DNA from: Pseudoalteromonas caenipelagi
GTDB lineage: Bacteria > Pseudomonadota > Gammaproteobacteria > Enterobacterales > Alteromonadaceae
Direction of reading: 5' to 3'
Assembly: GCF_013140855.1 (NCBI RefSeq)
Contig: NZ_JABBPG010000008.1
Span: 1-64,000 of the forward strand
DNA length: 64,000 nucleotides
Positions 1-7,397 of this stretch are shown here, piece by piece. A program made the translations under genes and the position numbers. The notes beneath the pieces were generated by a model. The model ran no database searches and was not told where the DNA came from. It worked only from the letters and a program-made list of their open reading frames with translations. Position 1 is the first letter of the stretch, and each line of letters opens with the position of its first letter.

Positions 1-126
1 AACCAAAAGAGTTAACCAAAAGAGTTAACCAAAAGAGTTAACCAAAAGAGTTAACCAAAAGAGTTAACCAAAAGAGTTAACCAAAAGAGTTAACCAAAAG
101 AGTTAACCAAAAGAGTTAACCAAAAG
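1..126. repeat. 13-bp tandem repeat array (about 9.7 copies), cut by window start
   Basis: The window opens inside a head-to-tail array of the unit AACCAAAAGAGTT, repeated almost perfectly for about 126 bases and ending in an imperfect AAAGAAAGAGTTAACC junction. There is no spacer between units, so it is a minisatellite and not a CRISPR array. No gene reads through it. The true left border lies outside the window. Confidence 0.95.
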
Positions 127-165
127 AAAGAGTTAACCAAGACACCCACTTTTATTTGCTCTAAA

Positions 166-318
166 TAAGTAGACGAGATCGCGTCTAGTATTTTGCAATT
201 TAGCCCTAAAATCTCGCATAAAACAAAAATTAACAATGAACAGGTGCTTTTGGCGTAAAAAATGTCAAAGGTACTGCCTTTATTGGCTCATTTGTTGATA
301 ATTTAATTATGGCTGTCG
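166..318. repeat. Dispersed repeat, left copy (pair with 2066-2238)
   Basis: About 150 bases here match 2066-2238 in the same orientation, including a shared stretch from GCAATTTAGCCCTAAAATCTC through ATTGGCTCATTTGTTGATAA with few differences. The two copies bracket the segment holding the 437-805 gene and the first RAYT gene. A separate 23-base match starting AAGACACCCACTTTTATTTG lies just upstream (139-161) and recurs at 951-973. The repeat has no coding character that I recognise; it may be a remnant of an insertion element or a composite duplication. Confidence 0.75.
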
Positions 319-436
319 AGTTTGTCTTGCTAGTGCGTTTGTATCGAGTTGACATACTTTATAGAAATAGAGGCAATGTGCAGTAAGAGACCAGAAACCA
401 TTCACTCTTAGAGGACTAGAAATTTGAGGAAGCAAA

Positions 437-805
437 ATGTTTGAAACTAAAACCAAACAACATGAACAATGTAAGCAATTTAGGAAAGTGATAATACAAC
501 AAATGAGAAGAGGAGGTGGTAACGGAGTTGATGATTATCATGAAGAAGAACGAAAAGGAAAAGCTGAGTTTGCTAATCAGAACTTCGCGAGGGCGAGGTA
601 CTTTTTCGAGCGCGCTAAGAAGGGGAGAGAAGAAATCGGGGGAGCCCATGGGGGGCTGGATGCGGGGCACAAGGCAGCTGTACAATACCTAGATAGGAGA
701 ATAGCTGCGTGCGATCAAAACATACGAGATCAGGCAGGGCCAACGGTACGCACTAGTGAGGCGCATCCCGATGCATTTAAAAAATTCACATGGGGTAAAA
801 GATAG
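437..805 (+). CDS. Hypothetical protein, charged, 122 aa
   Basis: I do not recognise this protein. It is 122 residues, very rich in Arg, Lys, Glu and Gly, with no signal peptide or membrane segment, so it should be cytoplasmic. The central part (about residues 35-95) looks helical and has amphipathic Ala/Glu/Arg runs. The ATG at 437 follows a good purine-rich ribosome site (GAGGAAG, about 5 bases upstream), which is the main reason to accept it. It lies alone between a tandem repeat array and a RAYT gene, inside a segment bounded by direct repeats, so it may be mobile or accessory. An antisense ORF over the same bases is hydrophobic and has no ribosome site, and I consider it a shadow. Confidence 0.5.
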   Translation: MFETKTKQHEQCKQFRKVIIQQMRRGGGNGVDDYHEEERKGKAEFANQNFARARYFFERAKKGREEIGGAHGGLDAGHKAAVQYLDRRIAACDQNIRDQAGPTVRTSEAHPDAFKKFTWGKR

Positions 806-904
806 CAGAAGGAAATAACGCAAATGTATGCAACTCATATTAAACAAACAATAACATACATAAGACTCGAGGGACAAACATTAGTTTGGTAGGAAGTCAC
901 TCAT

Positions 905-1022
905 TGCCTACCTTTCATCAAGAAAAGAAATAAGCAAAAAAGAAATAAGCAAGACACCCACTTTTATTTGCTCATTTTTCATTCATTGCCTACCTTTTAT
1001 TAATCTGATTAAAAGGTAGGCA
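905..1022. repeat. REP-like hairpin upstream of RAYT gene
   Basis: A 13-bp perfect inverted repeat, TGCCTACCTTTTA (987-999) and TAAAAGGTAGGCA (1010-1022), lies directly before the RAYT start codon. A half copy, TGCCTACCTTT, sits at 905-915. The GTAG tetranucleotide beside a hairpin is the known signature of REP elements recognised by RAYT transposases. So this is probably the cognate REP of the downstream gene, and it may also fold over its translation start. Confidence 0.7.
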
Positions 1023-1028
1023 TTTGTC

Positions 1029-2018
1029 ATGGCAACGGCACGTAAGAGACAGGTAAGTTTGGTTGATACGAAGTATTATCACTGTATTTCGCGGTGTGTT
1101 CGCCGTGCATTTTTGTGTGGGAATGACACAATTACCGGTAAAAGCTATGAGCACCGCAGGCAATGGGTAGAGGACAAGCTTTTAGCGCTTGCCAAAGTAT
1201 TTTGCATTGATGTGTGTGCATATGCGGTGATGAGTAATCACACCCATATTGTGTTGTATGTGGATGATAAAAAGGCCAAGCGGTTGAACGATAAAGCCAT
1301 ACTTATTCGCTGGCACAAGTTATTTAAAGGCACGCTACTTACGCAGAAGTTTCTTCAAGGCGATAAGCTGGATAAGGGGCAGCAATTCATTTTAAATCGC
1401 ACTATTGCAGATTACCGTGAGCGATTGGCGGATATCAGTTGGTTTATGCGTGTACTCAATGAAGATATTGCCAGAAAAGCCAATAAAGAAGATAACTGTA
1501 CAGGTCGTTTTTGGGAAGGGCGCTTTAAATCTCAAGCGCTTTTAGATGAAGCCGCCTTGGCAGCGTGCATGGCGTATGTTGATTTAAACCCCATCAGAGC
1601 GAAGATGGCAAATACACCAGAAGGCTCTGACCACACCAGCGTTCAAAAACGCCTTGATGCCGTAAAAAATAACGCCGCGAAAGAGGCAAAACAACCTAAG
1701 CAACTCGCTCGCTTTGCAGGCAGCCCCAGAAAGCACATGCCCAAAGGACTCCCCTTTGAATTAAAGTCTTACTTGGAGTTAGTTGAACTAACCGGCCGCT
1801 GTATGCGAGAAGACAAGCGCGGACACATAGCGCAGAACACATTGCCTATTTTAGAGCGATTAAACATTGCCCCTGAAAACTGGCTAAAACTCACCACGCA
1901 ATTTACCCGAGTGTTTAAAGGCGCAGTAGGGCGGCCTAATAAACTTGATGGCTACTACGCACATTTAGAAGTAAAGCGGCGAACCGGCATCAGCCATTGT
2001 GAGAAGCTACTCGCATAA
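1029..2018 (+). CDS. REP-associated tyrosine transposase (RAYT, Y1/IS200-like)
   Basis: This is a Y1_Tnp-superfamily single-strand transposase of the REP-associated class. The N-terminal domain holds the conserved YYHCISRCVRR strand (about residues 16-26), the metal-binding HUH motif in SNHTHIV (about 69-75) and the GRFWEGRFKSQ block (about 159-169) followed by AYVDLNP. The C-terminal 130 residues are basic and family-specific. The ATG at 1029 lies a few bases after a 13-bp REP-type hairpin. RAYTs are usually single-copy, domesticated enzymes that disperse REP elements rather than whole insertion sequences. A second, different RAYT lies at 4854-5840. The gene is intact; activity cannot be judged from sequence. 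Confidence 0.9.
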   Translation: MATARKRQVSLVDTKYYHCISRCVRRAFLCGNDTITGKSYEHRRQWVEDKLLALAKVFCIDVCAYAVMSNHTHIVLYVDDKKAKRLNDKAILIRWHKLFKGTLLTQKFLQGDKLDKGQQFILNRTIADYRERLADISWFMRVLNEDIARKANKEDNCTGRFWEGRFKSQALLDEAALAACMAYVDLNPIRAKMANTPEGSDHTSVQKRLDAVKNNAAKEAKQPKQLARFAGSPRKHMPKGLPFELKSYLELVELTGRCMREDKRGHIAQNTLPILERLNIAPENWLKLTTQFTRVFKGAVGRPNKLDGYYAHLEVKRRTGISHCEKLLA

Positions 2019-2065
2019 ATCACTCTACAACCCTAACAGTGTAAGAAAAACCGAATGATGCTGAA

Positions 2066-2238
2066 CAAGTAGGCAAAATCACGTCTAGCTCTGTGCAATT
2101 TAGCCCTAAAATCTCGCATAAAATAAAATAAAATAAAATAAAATAAAAATCAACAATGAACAGGCGCTTTTGGCGTAAAAATGTCAAAGGTACTGCCTTT
2201 ATTGGCTCATTTGTTGATAATTTTATTATGGCTGTCTT
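2066..2238. repeat. Dispersed repeat, right copy, with AAAAT microsatellite
   Basis: This is the second copy of the repeat at 166-318, in direct orientation. It differs mainly by an expansion of an AAAAT-type 5-bp tandem tract (about 2117-2149, five to six units), which is a single short A-rich stretch in the left copy. The copy abuts the broken end of the IS481-type transposase fragment, so the truncation of that gene and the insertion of this repeat may be linked. Confidence 0.75.
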
Positions 2239-2259
2239 GTTTATTTTATTGTTTATTTG

Positions 2260-2583
2260 TCTTGAGACGAAGACGCCTTGTTTACGCAATTCATTGCTTG
2301 TCCTGTGCTGACCATGAGCGGGGTAATCAATAGCGTATTGAACAACTGCTTGTTCCGTTACTTCGTCTACACGATTTTTGATGTTTGGCGATCTACGACT
2401 TTTATCAATTAACGCATCCAAGCCACCGTTTTCGACTAGCTCTTGATATCGATAAAATGTATCTCTTGAAACACCCATGACTTTACAGGCTCTTGATACG
2501 TTACCTAATTCTTCAGCAAGATTAAGTAAACCAGTTTTGTCTTTTATGATTGGGTTGTTAGTATGCAACATGAGAGTTACCAC
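2260..2583 (-). pseudogene. IS481-type transposase, N-terminal fragment
   Basis: The reading frame on the minus strand encodes only the N-terminal helix-turn-helix part of an IS481-family transposase: the AEELGNVSRACKVMGVSRDTFYRY region (about residues 24-46) followed by the linker around SRRSPNIKNRVDE. Homology stops near residue 107, just before where the DDE catalytic domain should begin, and the frame then runs into the unrelated repeat at 2066-2238. The catalytic core is therefore missing and the gene is dead. The likely start is the ATG at 2568. An 11-bp inverted repeat (TGAGAGTTACC at 2571-2581, GGTAACTCTCA at 2630-2640) surrounds the promoter side and may be part of the original element end. 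Confidence 0.8.
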
Positions 2584-2683
2584 CTTTTAGGTTGTTTTGA
2601 TTAAAAGATTCGACACCTTTATCAAAACGGGTAACTCTCAATTTTTCAAATCGAAATGTCAGATCTTGTCTGAACTAATTCAT

Positions 2684-2735
2684 ATGAAGCAAGTGACTTG
2701 ACCCCTTTATTTTTTTTGACCCCTTTATTTTTTCA
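2684..2735. repeat. REP-like element related to those of the second RAYT gene
   Basis: The core ATGAAGCAAGTGACTTGACC is the same as the copies just after the RAYT gene at 4854-5840, and is followed by a doubled GACCCCTTTATTTTTT tract. This places a detached REP-like copy about 2 kb from its presumed mobiliser, between a dead transposase and a metabolic gene. Confidence 0.7.
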
Positions 2736-2744
2736 TCACATACA

Positions 2745-2774
2745 AATAAAGGTGAGGCTTACCTCACCTTTATT
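2745..2774. terminator. Strong hairpin after the MBL-fold gene
   Basis: A 13-bp perfect stem, AATAAAGGTGAGG and CCTCACCTTTATT, with a 4-base loop CTTA, lies 11 bases past the stop of the minus-strand gene 2786-3688. On that strand the stem is A/T-rich at its base, as expected for an intrinsic terminator, although the U run is short. Confidence 0.7.
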
Positions 2775-2785
2775 GCAGCAGTGCG

Positions 2786-3688
2786 TTACTTAGGCTCTGG
2801 ACGCCACGGGAATGGCCCCATAAACTCATCTGCCAACACGCGCCATACATTCATAGCAAGCCACTGATCATAACCAACCCAATTTTGGTATTTTGGCAAC
2901 TTTAAGGTGCTTGGGATCAACATGGGATTGGTGCCTTTTTGTAACTCGGCATAAAACGCCTTGCGTAAGTCTTGAAGATATTCAAGCTGTGCTTGTACAT
3001 CTGCTTTGCTACCTGCCAACAACGGCATTTCTTTTTCATTGTGAGAAAAAACCGCTTTGTTGAAATCCATTTTTAACAACGCTTTTAAGCTTCGCTCCCA
3101 CTCGCGTAAATTGAAATCAGGCACGACTGAAAAAATAACTCTATTTGGCGTAACGATGTCCGCAAGATACACCAATTTTTGCTCCGGCAAATAGAAAACC
3201 GTCATACCAAGCCCATGGTTCATCCCCAAATAATGTAGCTCAATGCTCAGCTCATCGACTTTCAGTTGTTTAAATTGACCTTGCCAAGTTTCAGTTGGCG
3301 GCGTCATATCCTGATATGGATTGGCAACCATCCATTGCGCCGCTTCTTGGTGTGCTAAAGTAATCGCACCTTCATCGGTAAATACTTTACCACCACTGGC
3401 GTGATCCCAATGATTATGGCTATGCAATGCGTATTTAATGGGCTTATCGGTTATTTCCCTAATGGCGGCAAGCATGCTTTTAGCATGGTGAGAGTTCATC
3501 GTTTCGAATACCACAACACTGTTGTTGGTGATTGAAAACATCGAAATATACCCACCATCTAAACTAAATGAATAAGTATTATCGGCAATCTTTTGTACCG
3601 TTTTATGCTCATTAGCTACACTACCAAAACTCGCACTGGCAAGTACCAATAGAGTAGACGCAACCAGCGCCTGAAATTTTGTAAACAT
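2786..3688 (-). CDS. Secreted MBL-fold metallo-hydrolase
   Basis: The 300-residue product starts with a clear Sec signal peptide (hydrophobic residues about 8-23, likely cut near VANE). It carries the metallo-beta-lactamase zinc motif HSHNHWDH at residues 89-96, with H91, H93, D95 and H96 in the HxHxDH arrangement. Further zinc ligands are expected near MNHGLGM (about 157) and the SHNEKEM block (about 216). It is close in layout to periplasmic MBL-fold proteins of unknown substrate, and the substrate here cannot be told from sequence. It is transcribed divergently from the LysR gene at 3828, which is its probable regulator across the 139-base gap. A strong hairpin follows the stop codon. Confidence 0.85.
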   Translation of the reverse strand: MFTKFQALVASTLLVLASASFGSVANEHKTVQKIADNTYSFSLDGGYISMFSITNNSVVVFETMNSHHAKSMLAAIREITDKPIKYALHSHNHWDHASGGKVFTDEGAITLAHQEAAQWMVANPYQDMTPPTETWQGQFKQLKVDELSIELHYLGMNHGLGMTVFYLPEQKLVYLADIVTPNRVIFSVVPDFNLREWERSLKALLKMDFNKAVFSHNEKEMPLLAGSKADVQAQLEYLQDLRKAFYAELQKGTNPMLIPSTLKLPKYQNWVGYDQWLAMNVWRVLADEFMGPFPWRPEPK

Positions 3689-3827
3689 AGTAATTTTCCT
3701 GTGTTGTATGAGTTCTTAAGCACTACCAAATGTTAGTAAGGCCAGAAATTGAACACAGTATAGTTAATTGCAGTATTCAACATGAAGATCTAAAATTGCA
3801 AAACCTAAATGTTATTTTTGCAATAAG

Positions 3828-4724
3828 ATGAATTCACCAGAGCACATTTTCATTCGCGTTATAGAAACGGGAAGTTTAAAGTTAGCGGCAGCGCAGTTGC
3901 GCATTGAAGCATCAACTGTGAGTCGTAAAGTAGCCAAACTAGAGCAACGGCTTAATGCCAAATTACTCAATCGCTCAACGGTAAAAACAACCCCGACCGA
4001 GCTTGGCTTAGCGTACTACAATGGTTTAAAAAACTTATATGATCAGCAAAGCGCATTAGAAGAAGAGGTATTTAACACTTCAACACAAGTGAAAGGTGTT
4101 TTACGTATTGCCACCACCGTCGACCTAGGCGATAAATTTATTACGCCAATAATACATACCATGATGTGCCAAGCACCCGAATTGAAAGTCGAACTGATAT
4201 ATGGCTCCGAATTGACCAACCTAACAGAGCAAAACATTGACGTAGCAATACGTTTTGGTAAACCCGTGGATTCCCATTTGTATGCCATTGATTTGGGTTC
4301 CATTCCTCGTATTTTGGTTGCAAGTCCCGAGTATTTAAAACAGCACGGAACACCACATCATATCGACGATTTAGCACAACATAGGTTTATACTTTATGCC
4401 AGCGCTCAGGCCAATTTTGATATTCAATTTCAAAGTGGTGAACGCTTTGCACACAACATGTTATCTAGTTCATTAAGTGTGAACAGTTTGCGTTCTATCG
4501 CTTATATGGTTAAAGCTGGACATGGCATCCATTGGGGCCCAAGCTGGTTGTATCAAAAAGAGTTAGAAGAAGGCAGCGTGGTTAATGTGCTGGCAAAACA
4601 TCCCGTGATCGGACTACCACTGCATGCACTTTACACTAACCGAGACTTTCAACCTTATCGTGTACGCTGGTTTTTAACTTTGTTACGCGAGCACTTGCAT
4701 CTAGATCAGCTTAATATTCTTTAA
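3828..4724 (+). CDS. LysR-family transcriptional regulator
   Basis: A 298-residue LysR-type regulator. The N-terminal winged helix-turn-helix spans about residues 1-60 (SLKLAAAQLRIEASTVSRKVAKLEQ is the recognition region, given here in part as LRIEASTVSRKVAKLE) and the type 2 periplasmic-binding-like effector domain follows from about residue 88. It is divergent from the secreted MBL-fold gene at 2786-3688. By the usual LysR logic it probably controls that gene and itself from the shared intergenic region. The effector is unknown. Full length, with no sign of damage. Confidence 0.9.
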   Translation: MNSPEHIFIRVIETGSLKLAAAQLRIEASTVSRKVAKLEQRLNAKLLNRSTVKTTPTELGLAYYNGLKNLYDQQSALEEEVFNTSTQVKGVLRIATTVDLGDKFITPIIHTMMCQAPELKVELIYGSELTNLTEQNIDVAIRFGKPVDSHLYAIDLGSIPRILVASPEYLKQHGTPHHIDDLAQHRFILYASAQANFDIQFQSGERFAHNMLSSSLSVNSLRSIAYMVKAGHGIHWGPSWLYQKELEEGSVVNVLAKHPVIGLPLHALYTNRDFQPYRVRWFLTLLREHLHLDQLNIL

Positions 4725-4749
4725 TTACGCATCAAATAAAAAAAGAAAA

Positions 4750-4823
4750 GGGGTCAAGCCGCTTGCTTCATCATACTTTTCAACTAGGGGTCAAGCCGCT
4801 TGCTTCATCATACTTTTCAACTA
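4750..4823. repeat. Tandem pair of 37-bp REP-like units upstream of RAYT gene
   Basis: Two identical 37-bp units (4750-4786 and 4787-4823) begin GGGGTCAAGCCGCTTGCTTC, followed by a further GGG. They face the copies downstream of the RAYT gene (5823-5843 and 5927-5947), whose reverse complement is GGGTCAAGTCACTTGCTTCA. The RAYT gene is thus bracketed by inverted REP-like elements. Confidence 0.85.
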
Positions 4824-4853
4824 GGGTTAAAGGAGGATGAGTAATACAGGCAA

Positions 4854-5840
4854 TTGGCTATGCCCAGACCTCAACGGATTGAGTACGAGCACGCGTTTTA
4901 TCACGTGATGAACCGTGGGCGCGCACGGCAAACCATCTTCCATGATTCTCAGTACTTTCAAGCATTTTTGGCGACTCTAGCCGAGGCTCACGCGCGATTT
5001 GATTGCATTATTCATGCGTACTGTTTGATGTCGAATCACTACCATTTGTTGATTGAAACACCCAAAGCCAATTTAGGGCGAGTGATGCGCCACATCAATG
5101 GGGTGTATACGCAGCGGCATAACAAATTAAAACGCACTGACGGGCCGTTATTTCGTGGTCGATACAAAGCTATATTGGTTGAAAAAGGCGCGTATCTTCT
5201 GCAACTAAGCCGCTATATTCATCGTAACCCAATTGAAATGGCAAACCCAATGGTGGAAGACTTAGCCAAATACCCATGGTCGAGCTACCCAGCGTACATC
5301 GGTGAAACGGAACCACAAGATTGGCTGACACGTGATTTTACCTATGACATGTTAGGGCATCGCTACAAATACAAGCAATACAAAGCCTATGTATTGCGTG
5401 GTAACGATGCTGAAATAGCTGATTTTTATAGTAAAGTAAAAACAGCCGCCGTTTTAAGTAGTGACGATTTTAAGCATGCCTTGAAGGGCTCTGTATTAGC
5501 AAACGCATCAGAGAAAGTGGTTGTAAAACAGTTACAACCAGAGCTTACTATAAGCGATGTCGTGAATGCGGTGGCTCGCTTTTATCACTGCCCCATTTCG
5601 CAGATTACCAGTGTCATAAAAGGACCGAGCAAAGGGTTTGAAGGACGCAAAGTAGCGATGTATTTTTGTCAGGAGCTACTCGATGCACGACTTGCTGATA
5701 TGGCTTTGTTCTTTGGTTTGGGACACGGTGGTTCAGTCAGTTTTATCACCCACCAGATAAGAAAAAGACGCAATGACGATAAGCAGTTTGCGAAGCGGTT
5801 AAGCGATATTTTTGAGCATATTATGAAGCAAGTGACTTGA
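4854..5840 (+). CDS. REP-associated tyrosine transposase (RAYT) with DnaA-like C-terminal region
   Basis: A Y1_Tnp-family protein of 328 residues, different in type from the RAYT at 1029. Motifs seen: EYEHAFYHVMNRG (about 10-22), the HUH motif in SNHYHLL (about 60-66), PLFRGRYKAILVE (about 98-110) and YIHRNPIE with PWSSY after it. The C-terminal 100 residues (SDVVNAVARFYHCPISQI through GHGGSVSFITHQ) resemble the DnaA domain-IV-like DNA-binding module found in this RAYT subgroup. The start is uncertain: TTG at 4854 or ATG at 4860, both rather far from the AAAGGAGG at 4829-4836. The stop codon lies inside the downstream REP-like sequence, so the gene end and the REP are fused. Inverted REP-like copies flank it on both sides. 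Confidence 0.88.
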   Translation: MAMPRPQRIEYEHAFYHVMNRGRARQTIFHDSQYFQAFLATLAEAHARFDCIIHAYCLMSNHYHLLIETPKANLGRVMRHINGVYTQRHNKLKRTDGPLFRGRYKAILVEKGAYLLQLSRYIHRNPIEMANPMVEDLAKYPWSSYPAYIGETEPQDWLTRDFTYDMLGHRYKYKQYKAYVLRGNDAEIADFYSKVKTAAVLSSDDFKHALKGSVLANASEKVVVKQLQPELTISDVVNAVARFYHCPISQITSVIKGPSKGFEGRKVAMYFCQELLDARLADMALFFGLGHGGSVSFITHQIRKRRNDDKQFAKRLSDIFEHIMKQVT

Positions 5841-5984
5841 CCCTTTATTGTTTTCACCAGATAAGAAAGAGACGCAATGACGATAAGCAGTTTGCGAAGC
5901 GGTTAAGCGATATTTTTGAGCATATTATGAAGCAAGTGACTTGACCCTTTATTGTTTCTTTATTGTTTTGACCCTTTATTGTTT
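5751..5984. repeat. 104-bp tandem duplication of the RAYT 3' end plus REP
   Basis: Bases 5751-5854 (last 90 bases of the RAYT coding region, its stop, and the REP-like tail) are repeated almost exactly at 5855-5958; the only difference I noted is A to G near the start. A further partial tail, GACCCTTTATTG, follows to about 5984. The second copy lies beyond the stop codon and is not translated with the gene. This looks like a slipped or REP-mediated duplication. Confidence 0.9.
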
Positions 5985-6112
5985 AAGCGCCTGCTTTCTT
6001 GTTTTATTAGCCATAGTTTTGTTCTATCTTTCTTATAGTTAACATCTATTTTACATTTGTGTGATGCAAACTTATGATGAAAACAGGTACACACTGTCGA
6101 GAGTTTTAAAAT

Positions 6113-6253
6113 ATGAGACAAATCAATACTGCTATGGTAAATAAACGCCTTCGTTTAGTGAGAAAGCATGTAACTAAAATTATCCACCCAAAAACGAGTG
6201 CTGATAGAGAAAGGGAAATTCATTTGCTTCATAATGCTTTTAAGACACGTTGA
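6113..6253 (+). CDS. Possible small basic protein, 46 aa
   Basis: An ATG at 6113, preceded by GAGAG at a usable distance, opens a 46-residue frame: MRQINTAMVNKRLRLVRK at the start and LLHNAFKTR at the end. It is strongly basic, has no membrane segment and resembles nothing that I can name. The codon use is ordinary for the window and the region is otherwise empty, so it is a plausible small gene, but there is no independent support for it. Confidence 0.35.
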   Translation: MRQINTAMVNKRLRLVRKHVTKIIHPKTSADREREIHLLHNAFKTR

Positions 6254-6557
6254 GCGCTCGTTTGTAACCTACACCTGTCTGTTATGTTGTTTTTTTACTT
6301 GTTAGAAAGCTGCTTTTGTATCTTTAAATAGAATGCGTAATGCCTATTGTTGACTCACGCTGAATTGTTGATAAAAACGACTACTAGCTTAAGTCGAGAG
6401 GGCACCTGCTAATGGTGCTCTACACACCTTTATAACAAATAAAACATGCCAATGATGTTTGAGCAGTTAAAGCTGGTTTTGGTCGAAAAATCGTGATGTT
6501 ACTGCTATTAAGTCGCTATATTAATTAAAGTCTAAATTGATATGCTCTGGTTGAGCA
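6254..6557. other. Gene-free stretch with no recognised element
   Basis: About 300 AT-rich bases between the small basic ORF and the 8-bp repeat array. I see no convincing ORF, terminator or repeat in it. Some -10-like TATAAT relatives exist but none with a matching -35 that I would call. Confidence 0.5.
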
Positions 6558-6590
6558 TTGTTTGTTATTGAGCAATTCAGAAGGCAATAC

Positions 6591-6770
6591 TCACCTTTTC
6601 ACACCTTTACACCTTCACACCTTCACACCTTCACACCTTCACACCTTCACACCTTCACACCTTCACACCTTCACACCTTCACACCTTCACACCTTCACAC
6701 CTTCACACCTTTTCACCTTTTCACCTTTTCACCTTTTCACCTTTTCACCTTTTCACCTTTTCACACCTTC
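6591..6770. repeat. 8-bp tandem repeat array in two blocks
   Basis: First block: about 13 copies of TTCACACC (about 6605-6709). Second block: about 7 copies of the variant TTTTCACC (6710-6766). The unit length is not a multiple of three, and reading frames cross it as HTFTPSHL-type periodic peptides, which I regard as non-coding artefacts. The array ends about 120 bases before the start of a secreted-protein gene (6891), in its presumed promoter region. Copy-number change there could alter spacing to upstream signals. Confidence 0.95.
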
Positions 6771-6890
6771 ATACTCCTCACTAGTATCATAGATGAACAC
6801 TATGCTACTCATTGTAAACTCCTATTTTATCTTGTGACTGACACTTTTTATGATGATGTTAAACCACAACATGTAAAGGAGTTAGTTATT

Positions 6891-7397
6891 ATGAACACAT
6901 ACCATTTTGGTCATATTTTCAAAAAAATGGCATTACCACTCGTTGCTAGTTTAACGGCATTACCCACATTTGCAGGACCGAGTGAATGGTTTGACGCCAA
7001 TAGTAATTTTGCAACGCTAGACTCAGGCGCTTCGCAAGTGCGCTTTAGCGTACAGTACCCACAGTTGGGAGGGGGTAACTGTGGTATTGGCATTGCACTT
7101 AATGGTTTTAACAGTCACGAGTATTACTACAAACAGCTGTTAGAGCACATAGATGTAAAATCAATTTACCTAACAGATCAGGGAACGTATGAGCTTCTAC
7201 CTACATCTGTTAGCCGTGATGGTATTTTATATGCCTTTAATTACTTCAATCAGTACTATATGACTTTTGTTACCATTAGCACCAAAGATGGTAGTACGTT
7301 TGGTGAGGTTTTTGAACGCTTGCCAACTATTAACAATATTCATGCTATTACAGGTGCTGTGACTTGCCAGCAGTTAGATGATGCTAAACAAAACTAA
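6891..7397 (+). CDS. Secreted hypothetical protein, 168 aa
   Basis: The true start is the ATG at 6891, after AAAGGAG at about 10 bases and giving a clean Sec signal peptide (MALPLVASLTALPTFAG, cut after the Ala-Phe-Ala around residue 25). A longer frame open from 6558 passes through the 8-bp repeat array and should not be used. The mature part is about 140 residues with two cysteines (CGIG and the late TCQQL), probably disulfide-bonded, and many aromatic residues (EYYYKQ, FNYFNQYYMTF) typical of small beta-rich periplasmic proteins. I do not recognise the family. Its stop overlaps the end of the convergent LysR gene by 4 bases. Confidence 0.7.
   Translation: MNTYHFGHIFKKMALPLVASLTALPTFAGPSEWFDANSNFATLDSGASQVRFSVQYPQLGGGNCGIGIALNGFNSHEYYYKQLLEHIDVKSIYLTDQGTYELLPTSVSRDGILYAFNYFNQYYMTFVTISTKDGSTFGEVFERLPTINNIHAITGAVTCQQLDDAKQN

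Noticed and set aside
1..126. CRISPR array
   Set aside because: Units are 13 bases with no spacers and no cas genes; it is a minisatellite.
416..685. 89-residue hydrophobic ORF on the minus strand
   Set aside because: It is antisense to a gene with a good ribosome site, has none of its own, and its composition mirrors the opposite frame.
1029..5840. Composite transposon carrying the MBL-fold and LysR genes between the two RAYT genes
   Set aside because: The two RAYTs are of different types with unrelated REPs, and no matching outer ends or target duplications were found.
6558..6892. Proteins with HTFTPSHL repeats, including a long N-terminal extension of the 6891 gene
   Set aside because: These are translations of an 8-bp tandem DNA repeat. 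The real start at 6891 has a ribosome site and gives a signal peptide.
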